The notes under the pieces were generated by a model that was not told the origin of the DNA, did no database searches, and saw only the letters and a program-made list of their open reading frames with translations. Of a DNA stretch of 64,000 nucleotides, positions 36,397 through 46,333 are shown piece after piece. The first letter of the stretch is position 1; every line of letters starts with the position of its first letter. The position numbers and the translations under genes are program-made. Origin of the DNA: Episyrphus balteatus (lineage: Eukaryota; Arthropoda; Insecta; Diptera; Syrphidae); the NCBI RefSeq assembly GCF_945859705.1, contig NC_079138.1, positions 2,294,001 to 2,358,000 on the forward strand, in the 5' to 3' direction.

Positions 36397-37142
36397 ACTA
36401 CTAGGTAAAAAAAAAAACATAATAAAAACAGTTTTTTAATACCTGGTAGGTATAACTAGTTAAATGTTAATTGTAACCATTATAAAACAGAAATTCGACT
36501 TAGAAGTGAAAAATATAATACATTGCAAATAGTCCCAAAGGACAATATTATTTATGTGACATTGATTAATTGCAATAAATGAATGATATTTGTAATAACA
36601 CTGTATAGCAAGCTTAATTTAATTAATTTATATGCAATTTGTTGAATTTAATAGATCTTAAACAACTGCGTTTCAACAATTTATTCTCTGTGTGTAACGC
36701 TGTGGAGTATAGTAACGCAGTGTTAATTATCTAATTATACCACAAATATGAACTTAATTGAAATACAAATTGCAAAAATGTTGTAATTTTAAAAATTGCT
36801 AACATTAAAACTTTGTATAAGAATAAAAATACTTCAAATTTCGTTTATACTTATATAACCGTGAACAATTCAATCAAAGTTTGGGTTATCTTCTGTTTTG
36901 TTTTTTTGTTAGCTAACATAAATTTTCCTCTGATTTGCCCCTAAATTTCCCACATGGAAGGGAAAAACTTTTTCCATATTCTGTGCATATCGAAAATAAT
37001 TTACTTTAAAATCACACTATGAAAAATACTCGAATAAACCATAAATTGTTCTGAAAATTGGTTGAATATTTTTGGTTATATTTCAAAAAAAAAAAAAAAA
37101 AAAAAAAATAGCTTCTGAAATGTGATGGAACTTTAATTTTTA

Positions 37143-37343
37143 ACCGACTTCAAAAAAGAGGAGGTTCTCAATTCGAATGCAATTTTTTTGAAATTTCAAA
37201 CGATTGAACTTATTTTGATTGTTTTTTTTTTTTTTTTTTGTTTTATTTGGAAAATTGTATTTCAAGTCCAACATCAATTTGGTAGAGTTCTGACTATGGT
37301 ATCTTTAAGAAAACCATATAAGTTTCGATGCTTAGAAGTCGGT
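37143..37343 (-). mobile_element. ACCGACTTCC-ended MITE-like repeat, complete copy
   Basis: ACCGACTTC (37143) and AGAAGTCGGT (37334-37343) bound a ~201-bp unit related to 17779-17969 in opposite orientation. A second, partly overwritten copy follows at 37431. Confidence 0.65.
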
Positions 37344-37430
37344 TTCTTTTTTTATTAAAAAGATAACTCTAATTGTACATGTTGTTTGGATATTGCTTTT
37401 TACAATTCTTGATGAAAACAATTGCTTTTT

Positions 37431-37600
37431 AACAACTTCCAAAAAGGAGGATATATTCAATTCTTCTAAATTTTTTTTTTTTTATGTTTGTTACCTCAAA
37501 ACTTCGGACCGAGTTAACTAATTTTAATAATTCTTTTTGTATTGGAAAGTTGGTGCCTGCAGTCCCATTTCAATTTCGTCCAGTTCTGGTTATTGAAACT
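37431..37600 (-). mobile_element. ACCGACTTCC-ended MITE-like repeat, partial copy
   Basis: Begins ACAACTTCCAAAAAGGAGG and carries the CAAAACTTCGGACCGAG block of the family. The far end is missing where the GTGTACAC repeat begins at 37612. Confidence 0.6.
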
Positions 37601-37611
37601 ATGATAAAAAA

Positions 37612-37675
37612 AGAGTGTGTGTACACATGTACACGCGACTGAAGTTATACTTCTCATTCAGTATATATAAATGAA
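37612..37675 (+). repeat. GTGTACACATGTACACGCG dispersed repeat, short copy
   Basis: GTGTGTACACATGTACACGC, then ACTGAAGTTATACTTCTCA and TTCAGTATAT are nearly identical to 52675-52735. GAAGTTATACTTC is itself a near-palindrome. Confidence 0.75.
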
Positions 37676-37968
37676 TTTCATTTGATATTTTTAATTTCTA
37701 TTATTAAATTAATTAATCCACACTTCGTTTTTTTACATTTTTATCAAGTGAACAATAAATTAATTCTTTCATCCTCCTTGCGTCCATGTAGTTTTCAATT
37801 TAATCTGTGAAATTTACTCATGTTGTGCGGTTCAGAACGTACGGTATATGAAATATTTGACTGTTAACAGTCGAATTGTTTTTTCCCTGAACACCGTTTA
37901 TTTTTAATAAATATGATTTAAAATCATGAAAATATAAAAATATGAAAACCAGCATAAAAGTGTTCATG

Positions 37969-38043
37969 TATGCGTTTCGCCCCGATGCGATGTAATGGTT
38001 GGGCTCATCAGAAGATGACCATTACACCTTGTCTTGACGCATA
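37969..38043 (-). ncRNA. Hammerhead ribozyme motif
   Basis: On the minus strand all parts of a self-cleaving hammerhead occur in order. Stem III 5' strand is TATGCGT, followed by the cleavage nucleotide C (38043-38036), giving the classical GUC site. Stem I is AAGA/TCTT (38035-38032 with 38015-38012). The core CTGATGA is at 38011-38005. Stem II is GCCC/GGGC (38004-38001 with 37982-37979). The core GAAA is at 37978-37975. Stem III 3' strand is ACGCATA (37975-37969), pairing over 7 bp. Predicted cleavage is between 38036 and 38035. Loop I has TGTAATGGT (38026-38018) and loop II has ACCATTACA (37999-37991), exact complements that could form the loop-loop contact used by fast natural hammerheads. 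With stem III open this is type III topology. Host element unknown; retroelement-borne hammerheads are known in animals. Confidence 0.75.
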
Positions 38044-38658
38044 TTTTCCCGAATAAATCGAGACTCCATATAATCCGAGCTGCATAGAGCAACTGCGAAT
38101 TATATAGTTGCTACAAGTCTTCAAAGAAGATAAATTGCAGCTATTTGTATTTCCTTGCTATGGCACTTAAGTACGGTATATGCTTAACGAAAGTAAACAA
38201 ATTGCGCATAAAATATGCTATATGGTAATTTTATGAGAATTGTGTGTGCTTCAGCACTAGTAGTAGCAATATGAAACTTGCAGGGTTGCTACAAAGCTCA
38301 AAAGTGAGCTGAGCTCAGCTCACAGCTCAGCTCAAATTTTGAGCTAGCTGACTTTTGAGCTATGTACCATAGCTCAGCTCATTTGAGATGAGCTGAAAGT
38401 GAGCTGAGCTGATGGTTGAGCTGAGCTGTTGGGGAGCTAAAGTAAAGTGAGCTGAGCTGAGCTGTGATGGGTGAGAGGATGCATTGATTATTATTATTAT
38501 TTGGAAAGTATAATGAAATGTGAAGATATTTTAAACTTTTATATAACACCATAGCTTAAGATGTTTGGTTCTAGTTATTAATGGAATTATTTTAGCACAT
38601 GGATATTTTTATAAATAAAACAGATAATTTTTCGTGATCTTTCTCTTGGTTTTTTTAA

Positions 38659-38897
38659 CCCTAGAAAGATAATCATAATATACGTCTCAGAGACGTATGA
38701 TTCTAAAAAAGATTTTTGGTCTTATGTTAACACTTTTTGTCATATTTATATTTATTTAACGCATTACTTAGATTATTTTAAAGAAGTGATATAATAAATC
38801 AAATTAATTTAACAAAAACCCAGAAATTTGAATTGAATTAGATAAAACAGTTCTTTACACGCCATACATCTTACAGACGTATATTATCTTTCTAGGG
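38659..38897. mobile_element. piggyBac-type MITE, 239 bp
   Basis: The left end CCCTAGAAAGATAATCATA and the right end (minus strand CCCTAGAAAGATAATATACG) are bounded on both sides by TTAA (38655-38658 and 38898-38901). CCCTAGAAAGATA is the terminal repeat known from the lepidopteran piggyBac element. Subterminal TACGTCT/AGACGTA blocks form a small inner hairpin on the left and reappear at the right. It is non-coding and would have been mobilised by a transposase elsewhere. It is inserted in the left half of the hAT-like element, so it is the younger of the two. Confidence 0.92.
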
Positions 38898-38961
38898 TTA
38901 ATAGTAAATATATTTCTATTTTTTTAGTAAAATATTTCTTTTTTAATCATAAAAAAAATCA

Positions 38962-39850
38962 GGTACAATCCGGTTTTACGACTTTTTTCAAAATTCCGAG
39001 AAAATCGCGTTTGAAAGTTGGGGTACATTTTTTTTTCGAAAAATCCCCGAATCTTTGAACGCTCCTGGAAGCTAAACCGCTTGAGAGCAATTTTTGGGAG
39101 TGGTGCCAAATGATAGCTTGTGTCATGGGCCTACGCTTTGCACATTATCAGATTTTTTAAAAATCGCCTTCCATGTTAAACCGCCACATCATGCCTTTTT
39201 TTTCAGAATCGTGTGTATTTTTTTTTTTACTTTTAAGTTCTCCCGGTTTGAGAACGCGTGGACCTACAGGGATGGGAGTTGTACCCAAATGTAGGTTAGA
39301 GTCCCCGCTACCTTTTGGCATCAAAAATTTTATTTTCATTTTCTTCAAAATTCCGCGATATAGGCGTTGGAACGCTTTGATCTAGAGACAGGGGAGTGGT
39401 GCCATATGAAAGCTTATATTCTCACCTACCCGAAAGTGGTATAATCCGGTTTTTCGATTTTTTTCAAAATTCTGAGAAAATCGTGTTTGAAAGTTGGGGT
39501 AAATTTTTTTTTTCGAAAAATCCCCGAATCTTTGAACGCTCCTGGAAGCTAAGCCGCTTGAGAGCAATTTTTGGGAGTGATGCCAAATGATAGCTTGTGT
39601 CATGGGCTTACGCTTTGCACATTGTCAGATTTTTAAAAAATCGCCTTGCATGTTAAACCGCCACATCATGCCTATTTTTTCAGAATCGTGCCTATTTTTT
39701 TTTTACTTTTAAGTTCTCCCGGTTTGAGAACGCGTGGACCTACAGGGATGAGAGTTGTACCCAAATGTAGGTTAGAGTCCCCGCTACCTTTTGGCATCAA
39801 AAAATTTTTTTTCATTTTTTTTCAAAATTCCGAGATATAGGCGTTGGAAG
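38962..39850. repeat. 475-bp tandem duplication inside the hAT-like element
   Basis: A unit starting near AATCCGGTTTT (38968) recurs at 39443 with few differences. Landmarks are AATCCCCGAATCTTTGAACG, CCGCCACATCATGCC, GAACGCGTGGACCTACAGGG and TTTTGGCATCAAAAA. The second copy stops near 39850, just before the right GAGCT arm. Overlapping open frames here are not genes. Confidence 0.9.
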
Positions 39851-39974
39851 TTGGGGCGCTCACTTTCAGCTCAGCTCACTTTCAACTCAGCTCAAATGAG
39901 CTAAGCTATGGTACCTAGCTCAAATTTGAGCTGAGCTGTGAGCTGAGCTGAAATGTGAGCTTTTTGCAACCCTG

Positions 39975-40145
39975 GCAACTTGCCACATGGAAATTACCAC
40001 ATGCAACTTGCCACATGCAACTTGCCACATGCAACTTGCCACACGCAACTTGCCACATACAACTTGCCACATGCAACTTGCCACATGCAACTTGCCACAT
40101 ACGACTTGCCACGTGCAACTTGCCACATGAAACATGTAACTTGCA
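39975..40145 (+). repeat. 14-bp minisatellite GCAACTTGCCACAT
   Basis: About twelve units of AACTTGCCACATGC with single-base variants (ACACGC, ACATAC, ACGTGC) run directly from the end of the hAT-like element. The first unit overlaps that element's right target duplication. Open frames on both strands (for example repeated Met-Trp-Gln-Val-Ala) arise from the repeat. Confidence 0.95.
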
Positions 40146-40154
40146 ACGTGTTGT

Positions 40155-40335
40155 GTGTTTTATGTTTGCCGTACTGCGGCGTACTGCATTTTTAAATACT
40201 AAAGTACTGCCTACTCTAAAGGTGAAACGACAGCCCTGCTACCCAGGGTGATCGCGTCATAATCCCTTTGACATTCTTGTCAAAAAGTAAATTTTCATAC
40301 CCACCCTCCCATAAGAAGTATAACTTCAAAAATAT
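40155..40335 (+). repeat. GTACTGCGGCGTACT dispersed repeat, copy
   Basis: GTACTGCGGCGTACTGCATT, ACGACAGCCCTGCT, GATCGCGTCATAATCC and CATAAGAAGTATAACTTC are shared in order with 52760-52935 at high similarity. Confidence 0.85.
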
Positions 40336-40344
40336 AAAACCCAG

Positions 40345-40390
40345 TTTTGATCCATGGAAGTCGGGATTTTTTTTTGATAAACCTGATTAT
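40345..40390 (-). repeat. Scrap of the ACCGACTTCC family
   Basis: GTTTTGATCCATGGAAGTCG near 40346-40365 matches the inverted end of the family copy at 29731-29760. Confidence 0.6.
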
Positions 40391-40404
40391 TTCATAATTT
40401 TTTT

Positions 40405-40500
40405 TTGATGTCTTATAAATCGATGAGTCCTGTTTGCATGCATGAAAAAAAAATTAGTTGTCTGTAAAATTTTACAGACGATAATTTTACGCCTTAGCGT
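40405..40500 (+). repeat. Dispersed repeat end with 20-bp perfect palindrome
   Basis: GTCTGTAAAATTTTACAGAC at 40460-40479 is a perfect palindrome. It lies between a GTCTTATAAATCGATGA block, shared with 999-1018 and 46820-46845, and a GATAATTTTACG block, shared with the right end of 960-2482. It looks like a fused or minimal copy of that family. Confidence 0.6.
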
Positions 40501-42470
40501 CAAATATATTGTCTACATTCTGCAAAAAATGTAAAAGAGGTGGAATTTTTTGAATGCAACCAGTTTTCATAAAAATATCTTATTTTCTTTGCATTACCCA
40601 TTTTCCAATTTTTTATATGACAAAAGCTACTAAAAATTATATATAACAGAAAAACTTATTATTTTATTGCATCAATTATATACAAAAAAGGTGATAAAAT
40701 TTTTTAAGGCCAACCATGTATTTCAAACTAAGATTTCGGTATTAGTAAAAAATCATTTCTAATCCAAGGTTTGCAGACGTTATGAAGACCAATCTTAACT
40801 TAAAGTCCTCAAGGTTTGAATTGTGTTTGAAAGATTTCAAAAATTCATAAAAATGAAAAACATTCAAAAATACTCTTTAAAAATAGAAGTTTTTCAAAAA
40901 TGTATGTTTTAAAAATTTGAGCCCAAGAAAAAAGTCCATATTAGATGCCTTATTTGTTCGTTATCTTCCCATTGATATAGGTATTGTAAGTTTCTGTAAA
41001 AAAAAATGTCCCCTGTCTATAATAACCACTTTGTCGACAGTCTTCTTATATTGTTTTTAAAAGGACGTTCGTTTATGTTTGTACTTAATTTTTTAAACGT
41101 TTCTGGCATTCTTTCAATAAACTCTCCACGTTAATCAATAAAAGTTAAATTGCACTTTATACCACACTGTTAACAGGATCAGAATGGAACGTGAGGATGA
41201 GTCACGTTTTTTATAGTGCATACAGTCGGCGACTTATTTATCATTTAAAAAACGTTATTTAAACGACGTTATCATTTAAAAAAACTGATTTGTTAATAAA
41301 TATTTTGTTTAGGTCTGTAAGACCTTAGGATTTTTTTTTTCATAAAAATAACCATTATATAAGTTTGAAAAATGCAGTGTTTTTATTAATTTTAAAATAA
41401 TTAAATTATAATAAATTAAGCCATATTGAATAAACATAAAAAAAAATGTCCTAATTTAAAAATTAGTTACAAAAATAATACATCATTAAAGCAAAGTAAA
41501 TCGTATTAAAAACTGTAGGACTGATAAGGGACATAAAGTAGTAATCTTTGTTCCATCAAAAGCAGATGGAACAACAAAAAACGTAATAATTAATAACATT
41601 AAATGCGATTAAAAGTTAAATAAATCTCTGTTGTCAACCAATATATACATTAAACAAATAAAAAATGAACGAGAAAAAAATTATATATATAAAAATATGT
41701 ATATAACGTAATCCATAAAGAGAGGACGAAAAAAATATACATGCATAAAAAAATAATAAAAAAAAGCAAAAAAAAAAAAAAGAAAACATTTGTATGATTG
41801 AATAAATTAAAACAACCTAAAAAATGTGTAAATGTAAGGAAGGCTTTTTTTCTTATACATTCATGTATTTATTTGCCTACGTTTTGTTTGTTTTCTTTTT
41901 TTGTTTTTGTTTTTGTTTGTTTGTATATATTTTTTTTTTTCTGACAGTAAATTTGTGTTTAATTCAGTCAATTGGATTAAGTTTCGAGGATTGAATTGGC
42001 ATTCTTTTTTTTTGTGTGTATTTAATTTTTTTTTTTGTTTTCAACTGAATGTTGTCAATTAAAAACATTACAACCACAGAAACAATCACAAAAAGATTTA
42101 ATCGATAAACAGCTACTTAATATATATATAATTTTTTTTTTTTTTTTGACTTGAAACAGTCAATTGTTTTATTTTTTTAGATCAATTTAATTATAAATAT
42201 TTAAATTGCGGTTGGAATATTGTTTATTCTTTGGTACAGGCTTGGGGCCATTCGACTAATCGAAAATATAATTTTTTTATTGAAAAAAAAAAAAAAAAAA
42301 AATAATAATAAAATTGTGTGAATATTTTGATTTTAATTTTATCATGTAGGTATGCTTCAAATAAATACAAATAAAACCAAATCAAAAAAAAAAAATTAAT
42401 TAATTTGTATTTAAATTGATTGAGTTGAGAAGTTCAGTAAAGTTAATATCCACAAGCTTAAAAATTATTA
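40501..42470. other. AT-rich unassigned DNA
   Basis: Apart from the repeat head near 41140-41290 I see only low-complexity AT-rich sequence, extreme from 41330 to 42420 with repeated poly-T and (TA)n tracts. No coding frame. Confidence 0.5.
41140..41290 (-). repeat. Dispersed repeat head (GTGACTCATCCTCA), minus
   Basis: On the minus strand the order is a GATAACGTCGTTT block, GTGACTCATCCTCACGTTCC, then CTGTTAACAGTGTGGTATA. This matches the copy at 46735-46855 and the head of 785-950. Confidence 0.6.
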
Positions 42471-42472
42471 AT

Positions 42473-43050
42473 TTTTACTTGCGATATAGGAAGTACAAGA
42501 GTCGTAAAAAAAATCGAACTCAATATAACAATCAGACTTGACATTACGTTGATAGTGAATATGAAAAAAGTGGGTCTCGCGACTTTAAAATTCTTACTTA
42601 AGAGTTTTTGTTGATTAACTAGAGGGGAAATTGAAATTTTATTTTTTGAACCAAAATAAATGGTACTTCGCATAGGATCGTTTTTTTTTTTTTTTATTTC
42701 TAACTTTTTCATTAACGATTTAACCGATTTTAACGAACAATTTTGTACAAGAAATTGAATGGCAGACTTTGTTTTGTGGTCAAAACCATTTAAAGAGCTG
42801 TTTTTGTTACTTTAAACCAATTTTTTTTAGTTAATTTTTAAGTTTTTGTGTTTTTAAATTTAGTAAAAAAAAACTTTCGATATTTTTAAGGAATTTCATA
42901 GATAGTGTAAAAAATCTGTTTTTATAATTAATAAACATCGTTTTAAATGATCTTTTTCACAAAACCAAGTATGCCATTTGATTTCTTGTATAAAAAGGAA
43001 TTTTTAGAAAAAAAAAAATTAAATCGTTAAGAGCCATTTTTTAAGTAAAT
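42473..43050 (+). mobile_element. (GTCY)n-family element, copy without the GTCY tract
   Basis: Starts TTTTTACTTGCGATATAGG like the copies at 48913 and 60385, then GACATTACGTTGATAGTGAA and AAAAAAGTGGGTCTCGCGAC, which is the conserved core before the GTCY tract. The tract itself is absent. Downstream AACGATTTAACCGATTTTAA resembles the family's 3' part. The right boundary is estimated. Confidence 0.6.
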
Positions 43051-43970
43051 ATTTTTTTATATAAACAAATTTTCTAACATTTTTCAAAAAAAAAGGTGGC
43101 ATGCCATTTCAACACATAAAAACGAAATTATGATATAATTTATCAACCCGTTTTCAAAATATTTTTTAAAAATCCCCCCCAAGCTCACTAAAATATTTTC
43201 TATGATTTAGCAAATTACTCCAGAGGTTTTTGAACTAAACCAATTATGAATAATCAAAAAAAAGTTTCGAAATTTGAAATGGAACGATATAATGACAAAA
43301 AATTTGCATCTAAAATCCATAAATCCATAAATTTTCGAAATATAAATGAAAAAACACCTATTTTTTAGGGATATTTTTGAGTGTTTTTATATCATTTAAA
43401 ATTTTTGAAAGCTTGAAATTAAAATTAAAATTTATCAATAAGATTAAATTACGTACTTATTCAAAATTGTTTTAGTTTTTTTTTTCCTAAAATTATAATT
43501 TTTCATCGAAAAATTTGAAAAATTATTTTTTTGCCCGTTTTCAACCTTCTTTTATTTATATTTTTTTATCTTAATAGATAAATGGATGGAAATTAAAGAA
43601 GACAGATAAAAGCAGAACTATATTTGTTAAAAGCTTCAATTATTCTCATTTCTGAGATAACGGTATCGGCCAACACGCCGTGGATATTTTCCACCAAACA
43701 CCTGTAGTCGTAGTCGCTTTTTAAAAATAAGTCTCTTTTTAAAATTTCGATATGGTAGGCATTAAAAAAATTGTAGATAGGTATCGTACATAAAAAAATC
43801 GAGGTACATAAAATTAAAGCCGAAATAACAAGGTTTCTAGTGACATGAAATTTTTGGTTGCTTATCATATAAAAATGGGTAAGAGGTTAATGGACGGAAA
43901 TAAGAATTTGTTATGAAAACTCTATTATTTTTAGACTTGAATGTACATTTTTTTTTATGAAGTCTGGCTA
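43051..43970. other. AT-rich DNA, partly repeat-derived
   Basis: The stretch about 43320-43580 resembles 1490-1790 in motif order (TTTCGAAATATAAAT, then a run ending TTTTTTAGGGATATTTTTG, then TTAATAGATA), so part is related to the interior of the 960-2482 element. A 91-codon minus-strand frame (43593-43868) has no recognisable domain. Confidence 0.4.
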
Positions 43971-43974
43971 TATG

Positions 43975-44130
43975 CACGAAAAAGTGTGAATCATCCTCAC
44001 ATTTTGCCTGAGCCTTAAAGACCATAGTCTGCAGATCCGGTTGTTAGTCCATCCGTTGAACGATTTTACTTTTTCACCAGAGGTCTGGGGTTCAAAACCC
44101 AAAGCACACCAATACTTTACTCTGAGAGAA
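43975..44130 (+). repeat. tRNA-like SINE, better preserved copy
   Basis: The head GTGTGAATCATCCTCACATT with GCCTGAGCC matches 785-950. TAGTCCATCCGTTGAACGAT resembles an A box/D arm, CTTTTTCACCAGAGG an anticodon arm, and GGGGTTCAAAACCC a B box/T arm. The tail CACACCAATACTTT matches copy 1. Stem pairing is too poor for a functional tRNA. This copy best shows that the family includes a tRNA-derived block. Confidence 0.6.
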
Positions 44131-46020
44131 TGTTCATGCGACACAGTAGTGTATTTCATTTGTTTCCTGTTCTGTTCCTCCTAGACTTTGAAAAAAATAT
44201 AGAAAGTCAAATACACAGAAAAACTATGTCGTCACGTTTCGAACATAAAAACGTGTCGTCATAGATTTTTTGACTTCAGATCCAAATTAGAAAAGAAGAT
44301 ATTTAGAAAAAAAAAAACACTTTACATTCGTGTAGTGCGGCTACAGAATAAGTCATTTTGTTATTGCAGCTAAATCTTACAGTCAATTTATGTGCATTTT
44401 AGATTTAACAATATGTTTAATCTTAGGGGTCAACCATTTTTTTTTTTTTTTTTTTTTTGGGTGACTTACACTCAATTGAACTTTCCTCAAAAATGAAAAC
44501 ATAAACAAACACGTATTAGGTAGAAAAAGAAATAAAATAATCAAAGGCAAAAAAAAAAAAAAAAAAAATACAAAATCTCAACAAAAATTCGCACCTTTTT
44601 GTCCTAAACTAATAAAACCTCAAGATTCATTTTTTTTTTTTGTATTTTGGTGACATAAAAATAAAATGGAAAAAATAAACAAAACAGAAAAAAAAAAACT
44701 TCCAAATTTAGTCATCGGCATAATTTTGGTGAACAAAAAAAAAAATAAAAGGATGGGAGCGAGAAACTTTTTACTTAAGAAGAAAAAAAAAAATAAATAA
44801 AAAAAACTTTCCATTTTAAATGAAAAGAAATTAAAGGGTGGGTGTAGGTATCTGTTTTTTTTAGACTACCTTGTATACAAGGATGCTCTACTAACAACAA
44901 ACAACTTCAAAATGTATCTAACCACCTATTTGAGTAATGAATTCTCAATTTTTGGTTAGTTTGCGATGTTTTATTTTCCAATTTTCTCTTCTTTTCCTTT
45001 TCCCCCCACTCCAAATTCACCTTGGGTTTAATTTGGTATTTTGTTTTTTTTTTTTTTCTTTACTCCTTTTGAAAACTATGATTTCACTTAAAAGTTTGAC
45101 GAAAAATTATATTTTCACTCTGGCAGCTGGAAATCCTCCTACTTTCTGCCTTAAGGCTCAACACATTCGCCCAGAAAACCTTTTTTTTTTTGCACAAACC
45201 AGTTATAGAATCTACTATACCTACTACTATACTGTTTATCTTTAACCCTTGTCTGAATGAGGGCGGCAATGGCTCCTGCTACCCATCTTCTAGATTAGGT
45301 AATCCTTGCTCTCATCCTAAATAAATATTGGGTATAATATGCCTATGTGTGTGCTTGTTGTTTGTGTGTGTGTGTGTGGAAAGGGAGAAAATTGTATTAT
45401 TTCTGTAAGTTAAAAGAAAAAAATGTCTATTTTCGACTTTGTCCTTGCCCCTGGCCTAAACATATAAGCATGGATAGGATATACACATTTTATATAATTT
45501 TTGAATTTCTTTTTTTGTTTTAAAGATCCTGTTTAAGCTAATTGAAGTCGTATTTCTAAGCGATGTGGTCAGTTGCGTAGGGTGATGGAATGGATATTAC
45601 AATATTTTGGCGGGAAGAGGTTGAAATAACAAAAAAATATATAACCAATCATGTGCAGGTGGACTACAATTTTTCAAGGATTTCATAGATTAACTTAATA
45701 AATTTTTTTTTTGTTAATTTTGTATATAAAATGTTAACAAAAAAAAATATTCCTTCTAAGAGCCTAATATTTTTTTTCTTGAAGCAAACCTATACTCAAG
45801 TCAAGTTAAAAGTGTATTAATGATTTTTTTTTAAATCACTAAATTTTCATGAAAAAAAGCAAAAAAATACAAATTTTTATTCTTCGCACAACATTTTTCC
45901 AACCTTTTTGCATGGCAACTCAATATGAACTATTTCATACTTTATAACTTATTATTTTAGCTAAAAATATTCGCCTCAACCAAGTCTGTACGACATCTAA
46001 ATAATCTTTTTTATCAAAAA
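44131..46020. other. AT-rich unassigned DNA
   Basis: Long T runs near 44439-44459 and 45042-45057, A runs near 44551-44568 and 44784-44810, and a (GT)n at about 45361-45378. No gene or clear transposon. Confidence 0.45.
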
Positions 46021-46025
46021 ACAAA

Positions 46026-46232
46026 ACTGACTTTCATGGATCAAAACTGGTTTTTATGGTTTTTCTAATAGTTCCTATGGCTATAACTGAAATGGGACCA
46101 CATTTCACCAGCTTTCCAATACAAAAAGAATTATCAAAATTGGTTCACTCAGTCCAAAGTTATGAGGTAACAAACATTAAAAAAAAAAAAAATACAGGCG
46201 AATTGAATACCTCCTCCTTTTTGGAAGTCGTT
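46026..46232 (+). mobile_element. ACCGACTTCC-ended MITE-like repeat, copy 2
   Basis: ACTGACTTTC (46026-46035) and GGAAGTCGTT (46223-46232) are slightly diverged inverted ends. The interior is close to 17779-17969 (shared CAGCTTTCCAATACAAAAAG and TTCACTCAGTCCAAAGTTATG). Confidence 0.7.
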
Positions 46233-46333
46233 AAAAAAAGAGCTGGAATTTTGTTAATGCAATCAGTTTTCATTGAAAAAAAAAATGAACTTTTGTCCAT
46301 TTTTTTTATAAATATTAAAATTTTGACTTTTAC

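Larger units (their letters stand above)
38281..39974. mobile_element. hAT-like non-autonomous element with GAGCT-rich ends
   Basis: CAGGGTTGC (38281) and GCAACCCTG (39966-39974) begin long inverted ends of over 100 bp packed with GAGCTGAGCTCAGCTCA-type repeats. The left arm is about 38281-38460, the right arm about 39858-39974. Flanking 8-mers GAAACTTG (38273-38280) and GCAACTTG (39975-39982) agree at 7 of 8 positions, fitting an 8-bp hAT duplication. The interior has no transposase. It carries a nested piggyBac-type MITE (38659-38897) and a 475-bp tandem duplication (38962-39850). The CAGGG start and 8-bp duplication are hAT hallmarks. Family beyond that is inference. Confidence 0.75.

Noticed and set aside
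39915..40251. Four overlapping open frames on both strands
   Set aside because: Products of the 14-bp minisatellite; the peptides are periodic and non-protein-like.
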